From: a virus
Direction: 5' to 3' (one strand)
IMG/VR virus record: IMGVR_UViG_3300020183_000249
Location: 1-34,862 of that record
Length of the DNA stretch: 34,862 nucleotides
The notes below the pieces were generated by a model. That model was given only the letters and a program-made list of their open reading frames with translations. It had not been told where the DNA came from and made no database searches. Positions 29,801 through 34,862 of this stretch are shown here, piece by piece (position 1 is the first letter of the stretch; every line of letters begins with the position of its first letter). A program made the position numbers and the translations under genes.

Positions 29801-31977
29801 ATAGCCCAATCACCCATCTGCCAATCAGTAATCCCATCAAGATTTGTAGTTCCTGCGGTTGATACGATATAGTAATAACCTTTTATTCCTACACTTGAAG
29901 TTAAAGTTGGTGTATTTGTAGAAGCATTCCAAGTTGATTGAAATATTGATCCACCGATTAATCCATTGATCTGATTCTGTACCTTTCCAAATGCGTTTAA
30001 TATATTATCAGAAGCAGTAATTGCACCTCCTGTAATATTCATTCCACTCAATACTGTTGCACGAACACGTGGTTCAGTAAAGTAAATAGCACCATTTTCA
30101 GGAACTACCGATGTGTCAAGTGTTTGGAAAGATTTATCACCTCTAAAATATTGCAAAGAAGTTCCTGCGGTAATTGCAGGTTCACCACCAAGTCCTGCAA
30201 GTGTATAAGTTGGAACATTTAAAACATTGCTTGTCAATGTTGCTGATCCTGAACTTCCTGTAACTGTTAAGCTATCTAACCTTTTTGTGTATGCGGTGTC
30301 CCATTGTGTTTGCTTTGCATTCGTAGGTAAAGAATACCCTGATGCAAATTTTATGTCAACTGTTCCTGATGATGTGATAGGAACTCCACTAACCTCGAAT
30401 CCTGTTGGCACAGTTGCATTTACACTCGTAACTGTTCCTACATATTGATCATTTGATGTAATTGTAAAGTTTGGATATGTACCTGAAGTTGTTGTAGTTC
30501 CTGCACCTGTTAAACTTACAACCTGATCGGGTGCGGTATTTGTTATTGTAATCGTTCCTGATCCTGTTACAGGACTGCCACCGATGCTTATTCCTGTACC
30601 GCCTGAAGCAGCTACGTTTGTAACTGTTCCGACATTATATGTACGATCTGCACTTAAATCTTGTGCAGTTCCGTTGATTGTTATTATTCTTGATTGTGGT
30701 ACAGGTGTGTAACCTAAATTTTCTTCAATGGTTTTAGCTTCCCACAATCCTGTTGTTGAATTGTAGAAAATACCATCTTTATTTGTTTTGTTGGTTGCTG
30801 ATACATCATGTATCTCATCAAGTTCATAGCCATTCTGTATCTTAACCTCAATTTCTCCCTGTGTTGGATGTGCTCTGTTTACAATACCAACATAAACTAA
30901 ATGGTTTGGTGCGTATTGTTTAGTTGTTGTATATCCACCTGCAACAGTTGGACTTAAATATAATTGTGTTCCTTCCGCTATTCCTTGTGTATCAAGTCCT
31001 GTTAATTTACCTGCAATTACAATATAACCATTGTTGTTATTTGTAATATCACTCTGTACAAATCCAAATGTTTGAGCAGAAGTTGGATCACTTGTTGCAA
31101 TTGCCTTTGTTACTGTTGGCAAATTACCATGTGCCCCATTTATATAAACGATTGTGCCTTTTGTAAGTGTTGCACCTGTTTGATTATAAACCTCTGAAAT
31201 TAAACGAAGTGCTTCCTGACTTATACTTGGGAAAGTTGCCAATGATCCATCACCACGAACATACTGTGCAGTTGTTCCTGAACCTGTAACTGTGATTGTT
31301 CCGTTACTTGTCAAAGGTGATCCGCTAACTGTAAAAGCTGAAGGCATTGCAAGTCCGACAGAAGTCAAACCTGAAGCATCAGCAGCATTAACCCATGCAG
31401 TTCCATTGTATTTTAAAACCTGACCATTTGATGCGGATGTAATTGTAACATCACCCATCTGTCCAATATTATAATCCCCTTCAGTTGCAACTATATCACC
31501 TGTTCTTCCAAATACACTTGTTACAGGTGCAGTATCAAAGTCTGACCAAGATGCGGTTATTGTTCCACCATCTTGCTGATTAAGGGTTAAAGTTTTTGTT
31601 GTAGTTCCTGAAACTTCTGCACTTGTAATTTTGTCATTGTATGCAGAATCCCACTCTGTTTGCTTTGTAGAAGTAACATAATTAGGTATGTTCAATGTCG
31701 CACCAACCAATGTTGCAACACCTGTTGTTCCTGTTGTGGTTAAAGTAATGTTATTCTGCTTTGCATTTAAAGCATTCTGAAGATCAGTTTGATTTGATAG
31801 TGTGCCTGTAATTGAACCCCATGCAGCAGGAATAGTTCCTGCGTTTACATCTATTGTTACAACTTGCTCACCTGAAACAACCTGCGTGGTGGACTGACTA
31901 ACTAAATTAATATTTGTAATCTGATCACCTGCATTTATTTCGACTATCTGTTCTGTTGAATTAATGTTTGTACTCAT
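26806..31977 (-). CDS. Tail fibre with C-terminal intramolecular chaperone (S74)
   Basis: This 1723-residue protein is the likely receptor-binding fibre. The N terminus (VEINAGDQITNINLVSQSTT) is probably the tail-attachment part. Most of the rest is Thr/Ser/Gly-rich beta sequence. Residues from about 880 on contain two related blocks of about 300 residues, each starting VTTDTTQTI(T/A)SRKTIS and ending near TAGNAIVAG or VAGNAVVAG. The C terminus has the peptidase S74 signs SSDRRLKTNIENF and VGYIAQEIQG with a final coiled coil; it trimerises the fibre and then cleaves itself off. It overlaps the previous gene by one base. Confidence 0.9.
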   Translation of the reverse strand: MSTNINSTEQIVEINAGDQITNINLVSQSTTQVVSGEQVVTIDVNAGTIPAAWGSITGTLSNQTDLQNALNAKQNNITLTTTGTTGVATLVGATLNIPNYVTSTKQTEWDSAYNDKITSAEVSGTTTKTLTLNQQDGGTITASWSDFDTAPVTSVFGRTGDIVATEGDYNIGQMGDVTITSASNGQVLKYNGTAWVNAADASGLTSVGLAMPSAFTVSGSPLTSNGTITVTGSGTTAQYVRGDGSLATFPSISQEALRLISEVYNQTGATLTKGTIVYINGAHGNLPTVTKAIATSDPTSAQTFGFVQSDITNNNNGYIVIAGKLTGLDTQGIAEGTQLYLSPTVAGGYTTTKQYAPNHLVYVGIVNRAHPTQGEIEVKIQNGYELDEIHDVSATNKTNKDGIFYNSTTGLWEAKTIEENLGYTPVPQSRIITINGTAQDLSADRTYNVGTVTNVAASGGTGISIGGSPVTGSGTITITNTAPDQVVSLTGAGTTTTSGTYPNFTITSNDQYVGTVTSVNATVPTGFEVSGVPITSSGTVDIKFASGYSLPTNAKQTQWDTAYTKRLDSLTVTGSSGSATLTSNVLNVPTYTLAGLGGEPAITAGTSLQYFRGDKSFQTLDTSVVPENGAIYFTEPRVRATVLSGMNITGGAITASDNILNAFGKVQNQINGLIGGSIFQSTWNASTNTPTLTSSVGIKGYYYIVSTAGTTNLDGITDWQMGDWAIFDGTVWRKVDNTDAVVSVNGYTGIVSLVLDDLADVSAASPTDTQLLRFNGTTSKWYNWTPTFLNSLNGITNATQTFATGTSGTDFNISSSGSTHTFNIPTASATNRGALSSADWTTFNDKQNALSGTINTIAYWNSATSIASLALATYPSLTELSYVKGVTSAIQTQINGKQASGNYVTTDTTQTITSRKTISYQAASYGGTTQSLLIDGAAGDGALTINSVTTGYAYQTFSQNGVGKFEIGIVGTSGNGSLYINSNIQTGETGASIYIKKSNGYVGILNIDPTYPLDVSQSVNAHTGIRNRNTSTGTGAVSTFTLANNATDLGAGIGLFGGNFTSTGQYRANGMYVFSNQSGGLTLHAEGANSMYLATNNVTALTINSSQAATFSSTLQINGKTTITTSDSHPLLLNGSSNQYLHINSGAFEAMTRYQNPTAGSWYTGIRTSAGIADTASYHIFSTTLGDDVFALTTAGNAIVAGSIKASISALSTAATAFLVSDSGTIKSRTAAQVLSDISALTTNFDTTGTLRARTAKTTYRGNIGNPATDAPIRSLTNAEDNWIYLDSASTEWGIYHRNIDSNLVVAGQPTLKANSIGFVGANSLQAYICLADGEILAKSFVKYNGTSSQFLKADGSVDSNTYVTTDTTQTIASRKTISLEAASYGGTTQSLLIDGAAGNAALTINAASAYAYLNFAQAGTTKIEIGCEGAVTNKGSLYINSNIQVGSTGASIFIKKSNGFVGINGIDPQANLHVYNNSDVWHTIIGGASGELRIGGQAGSGAVIQARNNAGTTRPLYLQRDGANVIINGTADSGDRLQVNGSTQLSGQTTITSSSQTPLILNGSSNQYLYISSGYAEAMTRYYNPTAGNWYTGIRTSAGLGATSSYHIYSSTYGNDVFVLTVAGNAVVAGGYFESSDRRLKTNIENFNSSDILNVSAKIYEKFGQIEVGYIAQEIQGIIPSAVTLREDGYLDLSYRQVHTAKIAALETEIKQLKNKLNELVR

Positions 31978-32318
31978 TATGTGGTAATGTCATCTGTTAC
32001 ATAAAATTCACCCCAAAGGTATGTCTTAACTACTCCACTACTAAATGTTACTTGCAAGTCATATTTATAATCGCCCTGATCTAAACTAATGACTTTATTT
32101 ATGATGATACTGTTGTTACTTGCACCGCCAACAGTTATGCCATCGCCTTCTGTAAGTGTTGCAACTACTGTTCCGTTGCATCCGCTTACGATCTGTATTT
32201 TTACATCAGCAGTTGATAGGTTAATAGGTGTACTGTCAAGCGTTAATGTGAACGTTTGCTGCCATGAATCACCTTTCCAAATCTGAATATCTAATTGTGC
32301 AGGTCTAAAATCACTCAT
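31977..32318 (-). CDS. BppU-like baseplate or tail protein
   Basis: This 113-residue protein is beta-rich: IQIWKGDSWQQTFTLTLDST, INLSTADVKIQIVSGCNGTV, then DYKYDLQVTFSSGVVKTYLW GEFYVTDDIT. The pattern of a WKGD/SW-type start and a GEFYV end resembles the N-terminal domain of baseplate upper proteins. It could attach the large fibre encoded immediately after it. It overlaps the fibre start by one base. Confidence 0.65.
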   Translation of the reverse strand: MSDFRPAQLDIQIWKGDSWQQTFTLTLDSTPINLSTADVKIQIVSGCNGTVVATLTEGDGITVGGASNNSIIINKVISLDQGDYKYDLQVTFSSGVVKTYLWGEFYVTDDITT

Positions 32319-32321
32319 AAT

Positions 32322-32747
32322 TTATGGAATTTGACATCTGTTATTTAATGAATCTAAAGTAAGTGAAACATCAGCACGAACACCTGCAAGGTAATCGGGA
32401 TCAGCTTCACGAAAATAAGTTATTGGTATGTTGATACCTGTTTCCCAATCATTTGAATTATTGCGTATTTCAGCAATTATATCTTGCATGATTAAGTTAG
32501 TATCAGATAAAACTTCAAGTGCATCTGTTTCTACCAAATGCCTATCCATTATATATATGTTTAAATTATATTGAATTTGCTTTTCTGAAATAGCTGCATC
32601 TCCTAAATCAAAAAACATTGCAGGATAAATAATATCCTGATCATCAAGTTTTTCTACGAACTCCCCGAACAGAACTGTGTTTAGTTGCGGATGACTCGTT
32701 CCGAATCCCTTGATTTGTGTTATTATTTGATTTAGTGTTAAACTCAT
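32322..32747 (-). CDS. Tail-completion-like protein
   Basis: This 141-residue protein begins MSLTLNQIITQIKGFGTSHP and has FFDLGDAAISEKQIQYNLNI YIMDRHLVET, a pattern like tail-terminator/completion proteins (gpU-like). The position after the head-tail connector and before tail attachment proteins fits the neck. No diagnostic residues are visible. Confidence 0.6.
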   Translation of the reverse strand: MSLTLNQIITQIKGFGTSHPQLNTVLFGEFVEKLDDQDIIYPAMFFDLGDAAISEKQIQYNLNIYIMDRHLVETDALEVLSDTNLIMQDIIAEIRNNSNDWETGINIPITYFREADPDYLAGVRADVSLTLDSLNNRCQIP

Positions 32748-32801
32748 TTTTTTTCAGATATAGTTTTAGCTTTTCTTGATTTTTTAAGTTAGCTTGTTTA
32801 C

Positions 32802-33389
32802 TCATTCAGGGCAGCATTTTGGGTTATTACCTTGATATAATTCCTTAAATGTTCTTTCACCTTTGCAACAGTAATCATCACCAAGCCAAATGGATGCCCT
32901 GTAAGCATCGTTGTCAGGTTGGATCGCATCAATACCTGCACCGAAGTTCAAGTACAATGGATATAATGTCTGATTCTGTTTCAAATATTTAATCAATCTC
33001 TGCTTATAAAACTCTGCACGTGCCCTGTAACGATTCGCAATATCAATCAAATCTTGCATTGATGGCATATCTGTATTATCAGATGATTTACGCACCAAGC
33101 CTTTATTGTAAAATTGAAAACTCAATCCCTGTGGAAGTTCACTTAAAACATAGTTTACAAGTGTATCAGCAATGTAATCATCAAGCAAACTCTTTTCATC
33201 GCAGGTTAGATTATTGCATGAAATTCCATCTTGTAAACGATTATACAAAGCTGAACCAAGTGCAGGGAGTATGTACATATCCTGCGAAGTTTTGATTTCA
33301 GGCTTTATCAACTTCTCATCTACGTTATAATGTAAACCTGATCTTTCCTTGATAGTATCAGATGATATGAATAATATGTTTAAACTCAT
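32802..33389 (-). CDS. Head-tail connector, DUF6712-like
   Basis: This 195-residue protein resembles connectors of Bacteroidota phages: the marks are SQDMYILPALGSALYNRLQD, then a helical middle (LLDDYIADTLVNYVLSELPQ) and NRYRARAEFYKQRLIKYLKQ. It ends with a Cys-containing tail (CCKGERTFKELYQGNNPKCC). It starts one base after the portal stop, so the ring protein that docks under the portal is a good role guess. Confidence 0.75.
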   Translation of the reverse strand: MSLNILFISSDTIKERSGLHYNVDEKLIKPEIKTSQDMYILPALGSALYNRLQDGISCNNLTCDEKSLLDDYIADTLVNYVLSELPQGLSFQFYNKGLVRKSSDNTDMPSMQDLIDIANRYRARAEFYKQRLIKYLKQNQTLYPLYLNFGAGIDAIQPDNDAYRASIWLGDDYCCKGERTFKELYQGNNPKCCPE

Positions 33390-33390
33390 T

Positions 33391-34862
33391 TTATTTTCTT
33401 GTTACTACGTTAGCTTTCCATTGATGTCTGCAAAAATGTCTGTGCTTATTTGTATTTGGTATTGTGTACCAACCTCCACCTCTACTAAATACATCATATC
33501 CAAGTCTTGCACTCATCGCTTCTATTTCACTTCTGCTATACATTTTATCTGTTGTTACAAAGTATTTGCAGAACTCCCTTGATGTACCTAAATCTGAAAC
33601 ATCAAACCCCTGCCTCCACTCGTATGAATACCTTATCAGAAATTCAGTTGTTTTCGGCTTCATTGATTCAACGATTTCTGAAATTGGTGCAGTCAATTTA
33701 CGTTCAATGATTATTGATTTATCATCTCCTTTACCAATAGATGTTTCAGTTGATTTTAAATATCCTTTTTCTTCAAGTATTCCGATGACACGCTTTACCG
33801 CACCCACATCTTCCTTTAATACTTCTGCAATAACTTCAGGTGTAATCCTTTTATCTTTAGTAATCAGATCAAGTATATTTGATTGCAACTGTGTTACATC
33901 TTCGAACAATTGTGTTTCCTGAAAGTATGCACGTTGTTTATATACGTTAAAGTTATTTCTACTTTCCCCGAATTCATCCAATAATTTAAAATCAAAGTGT
34001 GCAGAAAATCCTTGTCTCTGTTCAACTGTTGGCTCTAAATCTTCACCACCTTCTTTTGGTTGTAAGCTGATCAATGACCTCAATTCATTAGGTGTCAATT
34101 GTTCAAGCACCTTATTTGCAACCAATGGACTCAAAGAATTGATCGCATCAATTACATCTTGATTTGTTGTTGTCTGTCTTACTTCAATAGGTTTCAAACC
34201 GATTTTTTCACGCATCTCATCCTTATCCATAATCTGCAACAATGCAGTTTCTGTAAATTCCATACCGATTGGTTCGGTAGGTATGATCTGTAAATCTTCC
34301 GCATAACCTGCAAATCCTGCCAACATATTGAATGTTGATTCAAGGAACATTTGTTTTGCGTTTACATAAGTATTCTTGAAAATCTCATACCCATCACGCA
34401 TCTCTGTTCTGCTTCCAAGTTCACCTGCTTCAGCAATACCGAATATGCTCGGTGTTGTGATCATGTGTCCGCTAAAAATATTGGTCTGTATCAAACTGTC
34501 AACCCTTCCAAAATCTTCTTTTGTAAGATCAGATTGACCAAGATCATCAATGATTGGCTTACGTGAAGCATCATTAACGAATGCCAACATATATTTGATT
34601 CCGTCAGCACCTGTATATGTATTTTTAAACTTACGATGAATTACACTTTGCTCATCAGGTGAAGGCTCACCATTAGGAAGCGTGATAAGTTTACTTGCAG
34701 AAAAACCTGTTTTAGCATTACCAAGAACGTGTTTTGAAACCTCAATATCAGATTCAATATAGTTTAATGCACCGAAATATGAAGGCAAAGCATACACCTG
34801 CGACAAAGGTCTGTACTCCTTCATGTAAAGTATTTGTTTTCCCTGTGGGTTTTAGGATTAAA
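33391..34862 (-). CDS. Portal protein, right copy (5' end cut by window)
   Basis: This is the second allele of the portal gene and contains its true end. From MKEYRPLSQVYALPSYFGAL (34824) it has 477 residues. It differs from the left copy by an additional helical segment ending LTPNELRSLISLQPKEGG, followed by the winged-helix and F-like parts. It ends PNTNKHRHFCRHQWKANVVT RK, with the CRHxW motif I associate with Mu F/SPP1 gp7-like head proteins. Upstream of 34824, one T fewer than in the left copy in a T-run near 34850-34853 shifts the frame and makes a stop; an end-of-contig error is likely. Confidence 0.85.
33460..34862. repeat. Right terminal homology (matches 1-1266)
   Basis: The sequence starting TATTGTGTACC is the same as at base 1. 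Scattered substitutions, the replaced block at about 34005-34262 and one indel near 34850 separate the copies. The adjoining sequence 33391-33459 would complete the 3' end of the left portal copy if the genome is circular. Confidence 0.8.

Noticed and set aside
32640-32805. ATG at 32805 overlapping the connector stop by ATGA, giving MSKQANLKNQEKLKLYLKKN and about 35 more residues
   Set aside because: Most of the frame overlaps the next gene and becomes Ser/Asn-rich noise; the basic start could be chance in A+T-rich sequence.
1-34862. Integrase, recombinase or transposase
   Set aside because: No frame shows tyrosine or serine recombinase or transposase motifs, so temperate lifestyle or insertion elements are not supported.
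34824-34862. True frameshift disrupting the portal right copy
   Set aside because: The missing T lies within 15 bases of the window end, in a homopolymer; an end-of-contig error is more likely than a broken essential gene.

Overview
The window is an almost complete, A+T-rich tailed-phage genome (siphovirus type) that most likely infects a Bacteroidota host. The host guess rests on several signs: genes start without clear Shine-Dalgarno sequences, several intergenic gaps carry the Bacteroidota -7 promoter element TAnnTTTG (one with a TTTG -33 box at 19 bp), and the terminase small subunit, major capsid protein, tail tube and head-tail connector resemble those of Bacteroidota phages. Every gene I accept lies on the minus strand, so transcription runs from high to low coordinates. 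I see no integrase, excisionase or CRISPR array.

The two ends are near-identical but not identical copies of one portal gene (1-1266 and 33460-34862). The simplest reading is a circular or circularly permuted genome of about 33.5 kb, assembled across its own start from a population carrying two portal alleles. Read in transcription order from the right: portal (33391-34862), head-tail connector, tail-completion-like protein, BppU-like protein, a 1723-residue tail fibre with a C-terminal self-cleaving chaperone domain (26806-31977), a cysteine-rich tail-associated protein, a small zinc-ribbon protein, an unknown protein, and a unimolecular-spanin candidate ending in a terminator (25227-25258). 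A 413-base non-coding stretch follows, with a tRNA-like element and two inverted repeats.

The replication and early block (20161-24833) holds small unknown genes, a possible single-strand annealing protein, a protein consisting mainly of a DnaA DNA-binding domain, a winged-helix replication initiator whose gene contains two sets of tandem DNA repeats (candidate origin, 22086-22214), a possible helicase loader, a VRR-NUC nuclease and a sigma-factor-like protein. Next come a glycosyltransferase, a DUF5824-type protein, a lysis cassette (two small membrane proteins plus an M15 peptidase, 17280-18080), a 3'-5' exonuclease-like protein, a zincin, an HNH protein, a SAM methyltransferase and a ParB-DNA methyltransferase fusion (14032-15228).

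The packaging and structural block begins with terminase small and large subunits (12506-14025), then a promoter with a palindrome, small regulatory genes including an XRE repressor, a tail assembly chaperone with a probable -1 frameshift at a run of ten T, a neck-like protein, two large tail proteins, the tape measure (4943-6439), then XkdF-like protease, scaffold-like protein, major capsid protein, tail tube, an unknown structural protein and the portal. Tail genes therefore precede head genes, which is unusual. Most genes are joined by ATGA overlaps or gaps of a few bases, indicating long polycistronic transcripts broken by terminators after the chaperone, capsid, tail tube, spanin and DnaA-like genes.
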